A stretch of 64,000 nt of DNA from an uncultured Rhizobiaceae bacterium (GTDB lineage: Bacteria > Pseudomonadota > Alphaproteobacteria > Rhizobiales > Rhizobiaceae): positions 124,001-188,000 of the forward strand of contig CATOTF010000001.1 of NCBI GenBank assembly GCA_951813045.1. Reading direction: 5' to 3'. Made by a program: the position numbers and the translations under genes. Position 1 is the stretch's first letter, and each line of letters begins with the position of its first letter. Positions 37,121 through 47,284 of this stretch are shown in pieces. The notes beneath the pieces are model-generated. The model did not search any database. It was not told the origin of the DNA and saw nothing but the letters and a program-made list of their open reading frames with translations.

Positions 37121-37582
37121 ATGAACGACCTGATAACGCGACCCTATGTGCCGGATGATTTCGTCGCCTGCCTGGCGATTTTTGACAGCAATGTAGCAAG
37201 ATTTTTTGCACCGGAGGAGCGCGCAGACTTTTGTCAATGCTTGGAGTGCGCCAACTCGAAAAATGCGCCCTATCTGGTATTCACACGCAATGGTTCGGTG
37301 GTCGCCTGTGGAGGATTGATCATCGACGGGGAAAACCAACAGGCGCGGCTTGCATGGGGGATGGTCGACAAACCGCTTCACTGCCAAGGGATGGGAACCA
37401 TATTAACCCAAGCCAGATTGATGCTGGCGCGGGATATCCCTGATATCGCCGAAGTCGGCCTCACCACAAGCCAGCACACCTGCGGATTTTATGAAAGGTT
37501 CGGTTTTACCACCACAAAAATCACAAAAGACGGTTTTGCCCCCGGCCTAGATCGCTGGCATATGATACTGGACCTGACGTAG
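37121..37582 (+). CDS. GNAT family N-acetyltransferase
   Basis: 153-residue acetyltransferase starting MNDLITRPYVPDDFVACLAI. The acetyl-CoA loop is HCQGMGTILTQARLML (Q-x-x-G-x-G/A pattern) and the C-terminal part has TSQHTCGFYERFGF. The ATG at 37121 directly follows the oxidase stop with a weak ribosome site, which suggests translational coupling. An amine acetylating role would fit the upstream amine oxidase, but this is inference. Confidence 0.83.
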   Translation: MNDLITRPYVPDDFVACLAIFDSNVARFFAPEERADFCQCLECANSKNAPYLVFTRNGSVVACGGLIIDGENQQARLAWGMVDKPLHCQGMGTILTQARLMLARDIPDIAEVGLTTSQHTCGFYERFGFTTTKITKDGFAPGLDRWHMILDLT

Positions 37583-37591
37583 CATCACGGA

Positions 37592-38176
37592 TCAATCGGA
37601 AACATAAAGTGGCTCTTTAGGGACCGGCCCAACGCGGAAGTCTGAAAACGCGACCTGGAGTCCCTCGCTGAGCGGTGAACATGCCATCGGCCCAATGCGT
37701 GACCCATGTGAGACGAAATTCGCAACCCGCAAGATCTGCCAACCACCAACCCCGCGTACGTGAATAATCACCGCAGTTTCGGTTGCCGTTATTCGTACCG
37801 TCCAGTCATTCACCGAGGTATCCGCAGGTGCCATTGACCAGTCTGACCTGCCGTCGGTCGTAACCACCGCGAAATTGGCCCGCCCATCGGCGTATTCTAT
37901 TCCCGCCTTTATCCAGCGTGTTTCGTCTTCCCAGAGCAGCAAGCCCGCCTGTTCATATTTGGATGCGAAACGTCCAGAAAACGTGACTTCTGCAACAAAT
38001 TGATCCGGCATGTCGAACAGCAGCGCATGGCCGCTGGAATGGATGAAGCCATAATGGGTCTCGCGCCAGAAATCAGTTTGCGCCGCGGTTTCGATGGTCA
38101 GCCGGTCAGACGTCACCTGACTTTCAACAGGCGGGTTCAGCCATGTACCCCCGTCAAAAGGAATCAACTCCAGCAT
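37592..38176 (-). CDS. DUF1349 domain protein
   Basis: 194-residue cytoplasmic protein of the DUF1349 family, a concanavalin-like beta-sandwich with no established catalytic role. Visible are GFIHSSGHALLF, the YEQAGLLLWEDETRWIKAGIE core and a C-terminal strand series ending QVAFSDFRVGP. ATG 38176 follows TAGGAGG, a strong ribosome site, 7 bases upstream; an upstream in-frame start adds 17 residues without one. It ends 9 bases from the convergent acetyltransferase. Confidence 0.82.
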   Translation of the reverse strand: MLELIPFDGGTWLNPPVESQVTSDRLTIETAAQTDFWRETHYGFIHSSGHALLFDMPDQFVAEVTFSGRFASKYEQAGLLLWEDETRWIKAGIEYADGRANFAVVTTDGRSDWSMAPADTSVNDWTVRITATETAVIIHVRGVGGWQILRVANFVSHGSRIGPMACSPLSEGLQVAFSDFRVGPVPKEPLYVSD

Positions 38177-38328
38177 GTTTTGGCCTCCTATGTGCTTTAA
38201 TACGTCACGATGAGGGTTGCCGATCAACTAAGTTGAGAAAGCCGTATTCTTTTTACTAATTTTTGAACGGGGCATTCTATTCATTGGGCACAATAGCGCT
38301 TTACCACGGTAATTCTTCCAACCAGATG

Positions 38329-38856
38329 TCAGTTTACTGGTTGGCCAGTGACATAGGTATAAGAGCCCTGAATGAGCCGAAAAACGACCTCAAGCTCCTT
38401 ATTCGTCTGCGGTGTATATATCATAACGAAACCTTCCCATCCTTTGCGCCGTTTCGACCATGGATGTAAAACAGCCCACCCTGCATTTATCGCAGATTGA
38501 GCAGTTCGGGGGTGTAACGAGGCATGCAAGCTGCCATCCGGGTGCAGATGAGCAAATTCCCGACCGCCAACAATTGCTTCTGGGCGCGCCAACTTCAAAT
38601 CGTCTTTCAGTTGAAAACCTGTGGCACCAGGAAGGGACACGCGTGTTGGGCCCAAAACGACGTCCGGAATCTCAGCCACACGGCGCAATAACTCCGCCGT
38701 CAGTTCCACATTTGCCTCAACACCAATTTGAACATGTGGCACACTATTTGTGGTTTGAGGTCGGGCCGATTCTCTGGTTGGAAGATCTAAATTTTGTGCC
38801 AGGGCCTGATGACCAGCAAAAAGCAAAACAACGATAGAAGTCACTAGTCTCAACAT
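38329..38856 (-). CDS. Exported luciferase-domain (DUF5519-like) protein
   Basis: 175-residue exported protein with signal peptide MLRLVTSIVVLLFAGHQALA. The mature part holds EFAHLHPDGSLHASLHPRTA, then WAVLHPWSKRRKGWEGFVMIY, which has the HxH and W-HP spacing of the small-molecule-binding domain called luciferase/DUF5519. The name is historical, and light emission is not implied. ATG 38856 follows GGAGGG; the longer frame start lacks such a site. No partner is evident; the DUF1349 gene downstream on the same strand is 150 bases away. Confidence 0.65.
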   Translation of the reverse strand: MLRLVTSIVVLLFAGHQALAQNLDLPTRESARPQTTNSVPHVQIGVEANVELTAELLRRVAEIPDVVLGPTRVSLPGATGFQLKDDLKLARPEAIVGGREFAHLHPDGSLHASLHPRTAQSAINAGWAVLHPWSKRRKGWEGFVMIYTPQTNKELEVVFRLIQGSYTYVTGQPVN

Positions 38857-39348
38857 CTGAATCCCTCCAATAAACGATAGCTCTTGAACGCGTGGCTGCG
38901 CTATATTCGTAACGCGTACCGACAATCAGCGCACGTTACGATTTTGAAATGTTGGGATTAGCTGTCGTGATGCCCTTCATTCAGTGTCACAGGTTCCCGA
39001 TGTTTTTCAATAAATCTCGCGGTTGGGCAGATCACACCCTCCACCCTGATGAGCTTTTGACCTATCAGATCGCTATCTTTCAGCTTTCCGGCCCAGAAGG
39101 TTGCCCGTTGATCTTTCAAGAATGTTTCATATGTATTGCAGAAGGAAAATTTATTGCTACGCCTAACTGCGCTGCATAGAACGGGCAGGATCTTTGTAGG
39201 TCGATTTGATCTGCGTTGAGGTCGGCAAAACGGTTTAACGTTAGATCAATTCGAAAAGTCAATTCACGACAAGAAGAATAGAAAATTCAAGCAAGTTTCA
39301 AAAGAAAGAAACGGGCTCTATCGTTTTCAACATAAGGCCATACTTCAC
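38857..39348. other. Roughly 490-base gap with no supported gene
   Basis: A 76-codon frame on the plus strand at 38949-39179 has no recognisable motif or good ribosome site, and I do not call it. A short inverted repeat GTTTC...GAAAC lies at 39295-39312 in front of the siderophore-interacting protein gene. No iron-box consensus was found. Confidence 0.35.
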
Positions 39349-40164
39349 ATGACATTTATTTCTAATCTCAAGCAAGTGGCCCGTAAAGCTACGGGTCGCC
39401 CCGGACCCCGCCTTCTCACGGTCAGTAAAGCGTGGAGACTTACCCCAAACATGATCCGTGTTGTCTTTGCCGGACCTGAGTTGGACGATTTTCCACAAGG
39501 CCGCGAGGGAGGTAATTGCAAACTGCTTTTGCCGGAACCGAATGAGGCACGAGAATCTTTCGAGGAACGTCTCGCTGAAGGTGCGTCTCTCACAAAACGC
39601 ACCTACACGGTTCGTAGTTTTAATGCGGATACCGGCGAACTTGCGATAGATTTTGTTGCCCACGGCGATGGAGGACCGGCCAGCCGTTGGGCAAGTCATG
39701 CCAAACCTGGTGATTTCCTCGGCTTTGCCGGACCCAGCGGGCCGAAGGTAACCCATTTTGAGGCGGACTTTTACCTTGTTGCAGCCGACCCGTCCGCCAT
39801 TCCTGTTGCAGCGGCAGTGCTTGAAGCCATGCCGAAGGAAGCCAAAGGTGTTGCCATTTTCGAGATCACTTCCCAAGAGGACAAACAAAGCTTCGATGCG
39901 CCAGATGGAATCGATATCCAGTGGCTGATACAGCCTGACCCGCACGTGGTCTCCACCGCCCAGGAAGATTTCATCCGTATGCTGGACTGGCCAGAAGGAC
40001 GCGTACAAACCTGTATTGCCGGTGAATCCAGCGTCATACGTAGTTTGCGGTCGTTCCTACACAACGAAAAGCAATTGCCGCGCGAGGATATCTACATTTC
40101 TGGCTATTGGAAAATTGGATTAGTGGAAGATGAACATCAGCAAATGAAGCAAAAAGAGGGCTAG
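39349..40164 (+). CDS. Siderophore-interacting protein (FAD/NAD(P)H ferric reductase type)
   Basis: Cytoplasmic flavin reductase that releases iron from imported siderophores. The 271-residue protein has the FAD-binding RTYTVRSFN (R-x-Y-T/S motif, about residues 83-92), ELAIDFVAHGDGGPASRWAS and the NAD(P)H domain stretch with AGESSVIRSLRSFL and YISGYWKIG near the C-terminus. This matches the YqjH/ViuB family. No siderophore transporter gene is near. It starts at ATG 39349 and is convergent with htpG. Confidence 0.9.
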   Translation: MTFISNLKQVARKATGRPGPRLLTVSKAWRLTPNMIRVVFAGPELDDFPQGREGGNCKLLLPEPNEARESFEERLAEGASLTKRTYTVRSFNADTGELAIDFVAHGDGGPASRWASHAKPGDFLGFAGPSGPKVTHFEADFYLVAADPSAIPVAAAVLEAMPKEAKGVAIFEITSQEDKQSFDAPDGIDIQWLIQPDPHVVSTAQEDFIRMLDWPEGRVQTCIAGESSVIRSLRSFLHNEKQLPREDIYISGYWKIGLVEDEHQQMKQKEG

Positions 40165-40261
40165 AAAACTAGCCGCGCGCTATCAATGAGCGGGCCTTCG
40201 CAATCAATTTTCAAACAGTCGCCTATCTCCTTTGACTGGAACGGATCTGTAAGTGGTACAA

Positions 40262-42124
40262 CTAAAGAGCACTTTCCAGAACGCCACTTAACCGACGCCC
40301 GAACTCGGCGGGGTTTGTTGGTGCTTCACCGTCCAGTATCCGCGCCTGATCGAGCAGCAAATGCGCGGCATCTTTCAAAAGATCATCCGTGGTTGCTCCC
40401 TCACCATCGGCCCGTTCAGCGAGCTTGCGTACAATCCCGTGGTTTGGGTTAAGTTCCAAAACGCGCGGCATGCCGCCCTCCAATTGGCCGTGACGTTGCA
40501 ACAGGCGTTCAAGATTAACATCCATGTCGCCATCATCCGCAATAAGGCAGACAGGGCTGTCGGTTAGTCTTTTTGAAGGTCGAACGTCTTTAACTGTTTC
40601 ACCGAGTTCGAGTTTGATTGCGGCAATAAGCGCGTCGAGGACGGGGGCTTTCGGTTCATCTTTCTTTTCGTCTTTTTCATCATCCTTGATCGCGTCAAGA
40701 TCAGCAGCTCCCCGCGTGACCGATTTGAAGGACTTTTCTTCAAACTGCGGGATGTGTTGCAACCAGAATTCGTCAACCGAATCTGCGAGCAATAAGACCT
40801 CGACGCCTTTTGCGCGAAATCCTTCCAGATGCGGCGATTGCGAAATCTTGGTCGCGTCCTCTCCGGCAATATAATAGATCGCGTCTTGACCATCTTTCAT
40901 GCGTTCGACATATTCCGCCAGACTGGTCAGGTCGGCATTATGTGTGGAGCTAAAACGGCAGATTTCCAATATGCGGTCGCGGAGCGCAACGTCTTCGACG
41001 AGACCTTCTTTCAGCACGGCTCCAAAATTCTGCCAGAAAGCTGCATAATCTTCCGGCTTTTTCGTCGCTTTCTTTTTCAGTTCCGTCAGCACTTTTTTGG
41101 TGAGGCCGGACTTGATTTTTGCCAGTTTTGGGTCGGTCTGTAACATCTCACGCGAGACGTTCAACGACAGGTCTTCGGAATCCACCACGCCCCGCAGAAA
41201 ACGCATGTAGGTTGGTAACAGGCCCTTGGTTTCCTCCGTAATGAAAACCCGGTTGACGTAAAGTTTCACATGGCTTTTGCGTTCTGGTTCATAAAGATCA
41301 AAAGGCGGTGTTGAGGGGATGTACAGCAAGTTTGTATAACTCACCACGCCTTCAACCTTGTTGTGCATGGTCAGCCAGGGCTGGTCATAGGCACCGGCGG
41401 TGTGGTGGTAGAACTCCGTGTGCTGCTCCTCGCTCACCTCTTTGGTCGGGCGGGTCCAGATTGCCGAGGCTTCATTGAGCGCCTTTCCATCAAACATGAC
41501 CGGGAAACTGATGTGATCTGAATAGGTCTTGATGATATGGCTAATCCGCGCGTCTTCCAAAAATTCCTTCGCGTCTTTCTTTAAATGCAGGGTAACACTT
41601 GTGCCCCGTCCCGCGCGTTCGGATTTTTCGATTGAAAATTGGCCCTTGCCGTCCGACGACCATAACCAAGCTTCGGTTTCCCCGGCTTTGCGGGTGAGGA
41701 CATCAACACTTTCGGCCACCATAAAGGCTGAGTAAAAACCCACGCCGAATTGCCCGATCAGGCCGAGGTCATTTTGTTCATCCTTCTTGATATTCTCAAG
41801 AAATGCCCCCGTGCCCGACTTTGCAATTGTCCCTAGAGTATCGAGCAGGTCTTGATGGTTGAGGCCGATGCCATTGTCTGAAATGGAGAGCGTCTTCGCC
41901 TTTTTGTCGACGGCAATTTCTATACGAAACTCCTGATCACCTTCCACAAGCAATGGAGCGGTAATCGCTTCATACCGAAGCTTGTCACACGCGTCTGAGG
42001 CGTTTGATACCAGCTCACGCAGAAAGATTTCACGGTTCGAATAAAGCGAACCGGCGACGATATCGAGCAATTGGCCGACTTCAGTTTGAAATGAGAATGT
42101 CTCTTTCTCTTCGGGTTTACTCAT
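40262..42124 (-). CDS. htpG: Molecular chaperone HtpG (Hsp90)
   Basis: ATP-dependent Hsp90 chaperone, 620 residues. The N-terminal GHKL ATPase shows ELVSNASDACDKLRYEAI, SDNGIGLNHQD, GTIAKSGTGAF and GQFGVGFYSAFMVA. The middle domain has RGVVDSEDLSLNVSREMLQ; the C-terminal dimerisation part ends GRRLSGVLESAL. An acidic/lysine-rich patch (KDDEKDEKKDEPK) lies near residue 485. A promoter-like sequence is at 42191-42219. It is monocistronic and convergent with the siderophore-interacting protein gene. Confidence 0.96.
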   Translation of the reverse strand: MSKPEEKETFSFQTEVGQLLDIVAGSLYSNREIFLRELVSNASDACDKLRYEAITAPLLVEGDQEFRIEIAVDKKAKTLSISDNGIGLNHQDLLDTLGTIAKSGTGAFLENIKKDEQNDLGLIGQFGVGFYSAFMVAESVDVLTRKAGETEAWLWSSDGKGQFSIEKSERAGRGTSVTLHLKKDAKEFLEDARISHIIKTYSDHISFPVMFDGKALNEASAIWTRPTKEVSEEQHTEFYHHTAGAYDQPWLTMHNKVEGVVSYTNLLYIPSTPPFDLYEPERKSHVKLYVNRVFITEETKGLLPTYMRFLRGVVDSEDLSLNVSREMLQTDPKLAKIKSGLTKKVLTELKKKATKKPEDYAAFWQNFGAVLKEGLVEDVALRDRILEICRFSSTHNADLTSLAEYVERMKDGQDAIYYIAGEDATKISQSPHLEGFRAKGVEVLLLADSVDEFWLQHIPQFEEKSFKSVTRGAADLDAIKDDEKDEKKDEPKAPVLDALIAAIKLELGETVKDVRPSKRLTDSPVCLIADDGDMDVNLERLLQRHGQLEGGMPRVLELNPNHGIVRKLAERADGEGATTDDLLKDAAHLLLDQARILDGEAPTNPAEFGRRLSGVLESAL

Positions 42125-42190
42125 GATGATTGGGCCTCAAGTTATGGGATGTATTTCTGGATCAGCATCGTTCTGTGCTGGGCGATGGTT

Positions 42191-42219
42191 GATATAAGAT
42201 TGGTGGTTTGTCAGGGCAA
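42191..42219 (-). promoter_or_regulatory. Putative htpG promoter
   Basis: On the minus strand TTGCCC (42219-42214) and TATATC (42196-42191) are spaced by 17 bases. The extended form CTTGCC...CTTATATC also resembles the heat-shock sigma-32 pattern (CTTG...C-ATAT). The predicted leader is about 60 bases. Confidence 0.4.
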
Positions 42220-42372
42220 GCCTTGGTCCGCAAAAATTCCGGTAGCTCCCCATTGCCCTCACGGCTCGCATATCAGTAAGATGTACCCAGTAGCAAACTG
42301 ATATCGAAATAGTCCGGGATTTCAGGACCAAAAGAAAACCCATCAGATTTCAGGTGTTTAAAGCATGTCCCC

Positions 42373-43593
42373 TTATTCCCCACCTTCGATGGCACGCAAG
42401 AACGGTTTTCCGGCTTCGCCCTTTTCATCCGCGTCGACCTGGGCGGCGCCCAACTCAAGAGCTTCGATTTTCTCCCCGTGGCGTGTCAGTTTGCGGGTTG
42501 AGACCAATATTTGATCAATATCTTTCCCGGTTAAATCGTGGTGTGTTTTTAGCTTGCCGATGCGCTCGTCAAGCAAAGCAAGGTCTTTGGAGAATTTGCC
42601 AATCTCCGCCTGAATGAGATGGGCCTGTTCGCGCATCCGAGCGTCTTTCAAAATCGCCTGAATTACCTGAATGGACAGCAACAGCAGGGATGGGGAAATG
42701 ATAACCACTCGCGACGTGTGGGCTTTTTGCACCACGCCTTCAAAATTCTCATGAATTTCGGCAAAAATGGATTCAGACGGTACAAACAAAAACGCCGTGT
42801 CCTGTGTTTCACCGCGTATCAGATACTTCTCCGAAATATCCTTGATGTGTACTTCTATATCCCGTTTGAACTGGGTCGCGCCGACCTTCATCTGCTCCGG
42901 GTTTTCCGCCTCTTTCATGAGGTTCCAGGCTTCAAGCGGGAACTTGGCATCGATCACCAGCGACGGTGCGTCATTGGGCATTTTAATCAGGCAGTCGGGC
43001 CGTTTATCATTGCTCAGTTTTGACTGAAACTCAAACGCTCCCATAGGCAAGCCGTCCTGGACGATGGTTTCCATGCGGCTTTGACCAAAAGCCCCGCGCG
43101 TTTGTTTGTTTTGCAATATATTCTGCAGGCCAACCACGTCTTGCGCCAGCGTTTGAATATTATTCTGGGCACTGTCGATAACCGCAAGGCGCTCCTGCAA
43201 TTTGGTCAGGCTTTCCTGGGTGGTTTTGGTCGTATCCGTTAAAGACTGCGAAACCCGCCCGGTCACCGCCGCCAGCCGTTCGTCAAGCTGTTTTGACAAT
43301 GCGGCTTGGGAGTTGGTCGTATTCTGCTGCATGGCAGCCAGATTGCCCGTCAGCGCATTTTGTGCCGCAACCAATTGTTCCATCCGGGCATCTGCATCCC
43401 GCGCTTTTTCCTGCGCTAATGCACGGGTGAGGTGATCCTGCACCTGACGGTTTTTCGTGCCCCGCCAGATGGCAAAAAGCATGGCAAGCACAGCCACGGC
43501 TAGCACCACAATGAAGATCATAAGAGCATCCGCACGGGTCAGCACGGTCTGGCCGATGCGCATGAACTCTTGGTCGGGTTGAAAATGTTCCAT
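42373..43593 (-). CDS. rmuC: DNA recombination protein RmuC
   Basis: RmuC proteins limit inversion of DNA at short inverted repeats and are thought to be nuclease-like. The 406-residue protein has an N-terminal membrane helix ([19 protein letters not shown]), a long coiled-coil of about 120 residues and the conserved C-terminal domain with [35 protein letters not shown]-type [14 protein letters not shown] and [16 protein letters not shown] took the ATG at 43593; that at 43563 is another option. It is divergent from def. Confidence 0.93.
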   Translation of the reverse strand: MEHFQPDQEFMRIGQTVLTRADALMIFIVVLAVAVLAMLFAIWRGTKNRQVQDHLTRALAQEKARDADARMEQLVAAQNALTGNLAAMQQNTTNSQAALSKQLDERLAAVTGRVSQSLTDTTKTTQESLTKLQERLAVIDSAQNNIQTLAQDVVGLQNILQNKQTRGAFGQSRMETIVQDGLPMGAFEFQSKLSNDKRPDCLIKMPNDAPSLVIDAKFPLEAWNLMKEAENPEQMKVGATQFKRDIEVHIKDISEKYLIRGETQDTAFLFVPSESIFAEIHENFEGVVQKAHTSRVVIISPSLLLLSIQVIQAILKDARMREQAHLIQAEIGKFSKDLALLDERIGKLKTHHDLTGKDIDQILVSTRKLTRHGEKIEALELGAAQVDADEKGEAGKPFLRAIEGGE

Positions 43594-43704
43594 CGCCGCA
43601 CTGTAGATGATTCGCGTGTGAGAATAAAACAAGAACGAACGGAATTTTTGAGCGCGTCAAAACCCATGGTTGACCGGGCCCGGCACACCGCCTATTTCAG
43701 CGCC

Positions 43705-44286
43705 ATGGCACTGCTACCTCTTGTACATATTCCCGATCCGATTTTGCGCACGGAATCCAAGCCCGTTGAGCGTTTTGACGGCGCGTTGCACAAGTTCCTC
43801 GATGATATGCTGGAGACCATGTATGACGCCCCGGGCATCGGACTTGCCGCTGTTCAGGTGGGTCAACCCATTCGCGCCTTTATTGTCGATTGCGCGAAAC
43901 GTTCGGACGACGAGGAAGAGGCGGATGACGGCGAGCCGCAACGGGGTGAAACCGAGGAAGAGTTCCGCGATCCCCTGTTCATGATCAACCCGGAAATTGT
44001 CGCGTTTAGCGATGAGAGGTCGGTCTACGAAGAAGGCTGCCTGTCGATACCGGATTACTACGCAGATGTTGAACGCCCCGCGCAATGCACCGTGCGCTAT
44101 TGGGACAGGGACGGAAAAGAACAGACGTTTGAGGCCGATGGCCTGTGGTCGACCTGCATTCAACATGAATATGACCATCTAAACGGTGTTCTGTTTGTCG
44201 ATTATATCTCGAAACTGAAACGGGATATGGTCATCCGCAAATTCACGAAAATCGCCAAACAATCCGGCACAAAATTTATCGGCTAG
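43705..44286 (+). CDS. def: Peptide deformylase
   Basis: Removes the formyl group from new proteins at the ribosome. The 193-residue protein has the three active-site motifs: [17 protein letters not shown] and the metal-binding HEYDHLNG (HExxH). It has an acidic insert ([19 protein letters not shown], about residues 73-91), seen in alphaproteobacterial enzymes. ATG 43705 begins [14 protein letters not shown], the family start; the frame runs further upstream. fmt follows after 3 bases. Confidence 0.95.
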   Translation: MALLPLVHIPDPILRTESKPVERFDGALHKFLDDMLETMYDAPGIGLAAVQVGQPIRAFIVDCAKRSDDEEEADDGEPQRGETEEEFRDPLFMINPEIVAFSDERSVYEEGCLSIPDYYADVERPAQCTVRYWDRDGKEQTFEADGLWSTCIQHEYDHLNGVLFVDYISKLKRDMVIRKFTKIAKQSGTKFIG

Positions 44287-44289
44287 CCC

Positions 44290-45225
44290 ATGGCATTGCG
44301 CATCATCTTTATGGGAACACCGGATTTCTCGGTTCCCACTTTGCGAGCGTTGCATGATGCAGGCCATAAGATCGTCGCCTGTTACAGCCAACCGCCGCGC
44401 CCGTCTGGTCGCAGGGGGCTGGAGACGATTGCCTCTCCGGTTCACCGAGCTGCGGAAGAACTGGGGGCTCCGGTCCACACACCTTTAAACTTCAAAGATG
44501 AAGGTGAGCGGAAGGTCTTCACCGAATATCAGGCCGATGTTGCTGTTGTTGTAGCCTATGGATTGTTGCTGCCGCAGACCATTCTCGACGCTCCCCGCTT
44601 TGGATGTTTCAACGGCCATGCATCACTTTTACCCCGCTGGCGCGGTGCGGCACCTTTGCAACGGGCTATTATGGCGGGCGATAAGGAAACGGGTATCATG
44701 GTTATGAAAATGGAGGCTGGCTTGGATGCCGGCCCCGTAGCCATGACCCATAAAACGACCATTGGGCCAGATATGACAGCGGGTGCGCTTCATGACGCTC
44801 TTGCAGAAGCGGGCGCAAACCTGATGGTCGAGGCCATGGCGGCGCTTGAACAAGGTGAACTGAAATTAACGCCGCAAATAGAAGAAGGCGTTGAATATGC
44901 CCGCAAGATTTTTAAAGCAGAAACGCGGATCAACTGGGATCAACCGGCGGAGGTTTTGCGCAACCACATCATGGGCCTGTCGCCATTTCCCGGCGCATGG
45001 TGCGAGATGGAACTGGGGGGCAACCTTCAGCGGGTGAAAATTCTTGCGGCAAGCGCGTCAAGTAAAACCGGGGAGCCGGGAGAGGTTTTGGACGATGATC
45101 TCACCATCGCCTGCGCCGATGGTGCCGTTGAATTACTGTCTCTCCAAAAGGCCGGTTCCAAAGCCATGGCAAAAGAAGAATTTCTGCGTGGAAATTTTGC
45201 GCCGCCGGGCACCGTGCTGGTCTGA
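44290..45225 (+). CDS. fmt: Methionyl-tRNA formyltransferase
   Basis: Formylates initiator Met-tRNA with 10-formyl-tetrahydrofolate. The 311-residue protein begins with [18 protein letters not shown], has the catalytic [20 protein letters not shown] (Asn and His) and the C-terminal tRNA-binding domain from about residue 205. Start and length are standard; it lies 3 bases after def and 2 bases before truA, the usual alphaproteobacterial trio. Confidence 0.96.
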   Translation: MALRIIFMGTPDFSVPTLRALHDAGHKIVACYSQPPRPSGRRGLETIASPVHRAAEELGAPVHTPLNFKDEGERKVFTEYQADVAVVVAYGLLLPQTILDAPRFGCFNGHASLLPRWRGAAPLQRAIMAGDKETGIMVMKMEAGLDAGPVAMTHKTTIGPDMTAGALHDALAEAGANLMVEAMAALEQGELKLTPQIEEGVEYARKIFKAETRINWDQPAEVLRNHIMGLSPFPGAWCEMELGGNLQRVKILAASASSKTGEPGEVLDDDLTIACADGAVELLSLQKAGSKAMAKEEFLRGNFAPPGTVLV

Positions 45226-45227
45226 CC

Positions 45228-45983
45228 ATGGCCCGGTATCGCTTCACCATCGAATATGACGGGTCGCCCTATTTTGGCTGGCAGCGGCAGGATAATGTGC
45301 CATCTGTTCAGCGCGCGCTTGAAAATGCCCTGTCGAAACTGGGGGAAGAGAATATTCTGGTACAAGGGGCGGGACGGACTGATGCCGGCGTCCACGCATT
45401 GGGACAGATCGCCCACGCTGATTTGGCGCGACCATGGACACCGTTTCGACTGATGGAAGCCATGAATGCCCATTTACGGCAAGCGGAAGAAACCGTCTCA
45501 ATCCTGAATTGTGAAAAGATCGGTGATGATTTCCACGCCCGATTTTCGGCGATCCAGCGCCACTATATCTACCGGATTATGTGCAGGCGTGCGCCTTTGA
45601 CCGTTGAGAGGGGCAGGGCGTGGAACGTCAAGGCGGAACTTGATGTCACAGCTATGGATGCTGCCGCAAAACTTCTGCTGGGGGAACATGATTTTACAAC
45701 GTTTAGGTCCACCGATTGTCAGGCAAAATCTCCAATAAAGGTTCTCGACACGCTGGATGTTTCCATTCGAGACCTTCACGGCGTGGAGATAATAGAAATC
45801 TCCACAACGGCGCGTTCCTATCTGCACAATCAGGTAAGATCGCTCACCGGATGTTTAAAAGCGGTTGGGGAAGGGCGCTGGTCATGCGACGATCTCGTCA
45901 ATGCCTTCGAAGCGAGAGACCGGTCGGCCTGCGCACCGGTTGCACCCGCCCACGGTCTGTATCTGGTGTCGGTTTCATATTGA
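45228..45983 (+). CDS. truA: tRNA pseudouridine(38-40) synthase TruA
   Basis: Makes pseudouridine in the anticodon arm of tRNAs. The 251-residue protein has YDGSPYFGWQRQ, the catalytic Asp in GAGRTDAGVHALGQ and the FTTFRSTDCQAKSP and FLHNQVRSLTG-type (here YLHNQVRSLTG) motifs. It follows fmt by 2 bases. After a 62-base gap the deoB gene follows on the same strand. Confidence 0.96.
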   Translation: MARYRFTIEYDGSPYFGWQRQDNVPSVQRALENALSKLGEENILVQGAGRTDAGVHALGQIAHADLARPWTPFRLMEAMNAHLRQAEETVSILNCEKIGDDFHARFSAIQRHYIYRIMCRRAPLTVERGRAWNVKAELDVTAMDAAAKLLLGEHDFTTFRSTDCQAKSPIKVLDTLDVSIRDLHGVEIIEISTTARSYLHNQVRSLTGCLKAVGEGRWSCDDLVNAFEARDRSACAPVAPAHGLYLVSVSY

Positions 45984-46045
45984 GCCCCACTTGAGCAAAC
46001 CTCCAAGGTCGGGCACAATCCAGGTTCATATTTCAGGAATTTTCC

Positions 46046-47284
46046 ATGGCCCGCGCATTTCTATTCGTCCTTGATTCAGTCGGTATTGGCGGTGCGGCAG
46101 ATGCCGTAGATTTTGGTGATGAGGGTGCGAATACGCTGGGTCACATCGCTCAGGCCTGTGCGGCTGGAAAAGGGGATCAGCATGGCCTCCGTTCCGGTCC
46201 GCTCAACCTGCCCAATCTGGAACAGTTGGGCATTGGCCTCGCCGCGCAATTGGCGAGCGGGCAACTTCCTGCCGGTTTCGCAACCGATATAAATGTACAA
46301 ACCGGTTGGGGCTGCGCTGCCGAACAATCAGCCGGGAAAGATACGATCACCGGCCACTGGGAAATGGCCGGTGTTCCTTTACAAAAAGACTGGGGTTATT
46401 TTCCAAACAGCACGCCTGCATTCCCGCAGGACCTATTGAGAAACATGATACGCCTTGGAGAATTGCCCGGCACGCTTTGTAATGGACACGGGTCCGGTAC
46501 CGGCGTGTTGGACGAATATGGTGTTGAGCACATAAAATCCGGAAAGCCCATCGTTTATACGTCAGCTGATTCAGTCATCCAGATAGCCGCGCAAGAAGAG
46601 TTCTTTGGCCTTGAGCGGCTCTATAACCTATGCGCATTCACCCGACAATTGGTCGATCCGCTCAATATTGGCCGCGTCATTGCACGGCCTTTCCATGGTA
46701 AAACCGCAGATGGATTTGAGCGCACGGGTGGCCGTCGCGATTATTCCGTACCGCCACCGGAACCAACCTTGCTGGACAGAGTGGAGGATGACGAGCGGTC
46801 GGTTTTTGCTGTTGGAAAAATAGCGGATATTTTCGCCCATCGTGGTGTCACCGACGTTCGAAAGGCAAATGGTAATGACGCCATGTTTGATGTCACTTTG
46901 CAGGCAATGGACGATGCGGCGGATGGTGATTTTGTCTTCACGAATTTCGTCGATTTCGACCAGCTATTCGGTCATCGCCGCGATGTGCCGGGATATGCCG
47001 CCTGTCTGGAACATTTTGACGGCAGGCTCCCGGAACTGTCAGAAAAACTACGTCAAGGCGACATGATGATCATCACCGCCGATCACGGTAATGACCCCAC
47101 ATGGACTGGAACTGACCACACCCGTGAGCAGGTTCCCGTGCTGATTGTCGGCCCCGGCCTGCCGGCGGGGGATTTGGGAAGACGCACAACGTTTGCCGAT
47201 ATAGGCGAAACGATTGCCCAACATCTTGGGCTGCCGCGCGGAAACTACGGCAAGTCTATATTTGATAAGGGAGAGATCAGATGA
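46046..47284 (+). CDS. deoB: Phosphopentomutase
   Basis: Interconverts (deoxy)ribose-1-phosphate and -5-phosphate for nucleoside catabolism. The 412-residue alkaline-phosphatase-superfamily enzyme has the metal site start [15 protein letters not shown], the phospho-Thr region [13 protein letters not shown], and the metal ligands in [22 protein letters not shown]. Normal length. Its stop overlaps the add start as ATGA, so the two are coupled. It is part of a salvage run deoB-add-upp. Confidence 0.95.
   Translation: MARAFLFVLDSVGIGGAADAVDFGDEGANTLGHIAQACAAGKGDQHGLRSGPLNLPNLEQLGIGLAAQLASGQLPAGFATDINVQTGWGCAAEQSAGKDTITGHWEMAGVPLQKDWGYFPNSTPAFPQDLLRNMIRLGELPGTLCNGHGSGTGVLDEYGVEHIKSGKPIVYTSADSVIQIAAQEEFFGLERLYNLCAFTRQLVDPLNIGRVIARPFHGKTADGFERTGGRRDYSVPPPEPTLLDRVEDDERSVFAVGKIADIFAHRGVTDVRKANGNDAMFDVTLQAMDDAADGDFVFTNFVDFDQLFGHRRDVPGYAACLEHFDGRLPELSEKLRQGDMMIITADHGNDPTWTGTDHTREQVPVLIVGPGLPAGDLGRRTTFADIGETIAQHLGLPRGNYGKSIFDKGEIR

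Noticed and set aside
38949-39179. 76-codon plus-strand frame before the siderophore-interacting protein
   Set aside because: No recognisable features or good ribosome site; not enough to call a gene.
39298-40008. 236-codon open frame on the minus strand
   Set aside because: It lies antisense to the siderophore-interacting protein gene, which has clear family motifs; the reverse frame has no recognisable domain and is a codon-bias shadow.
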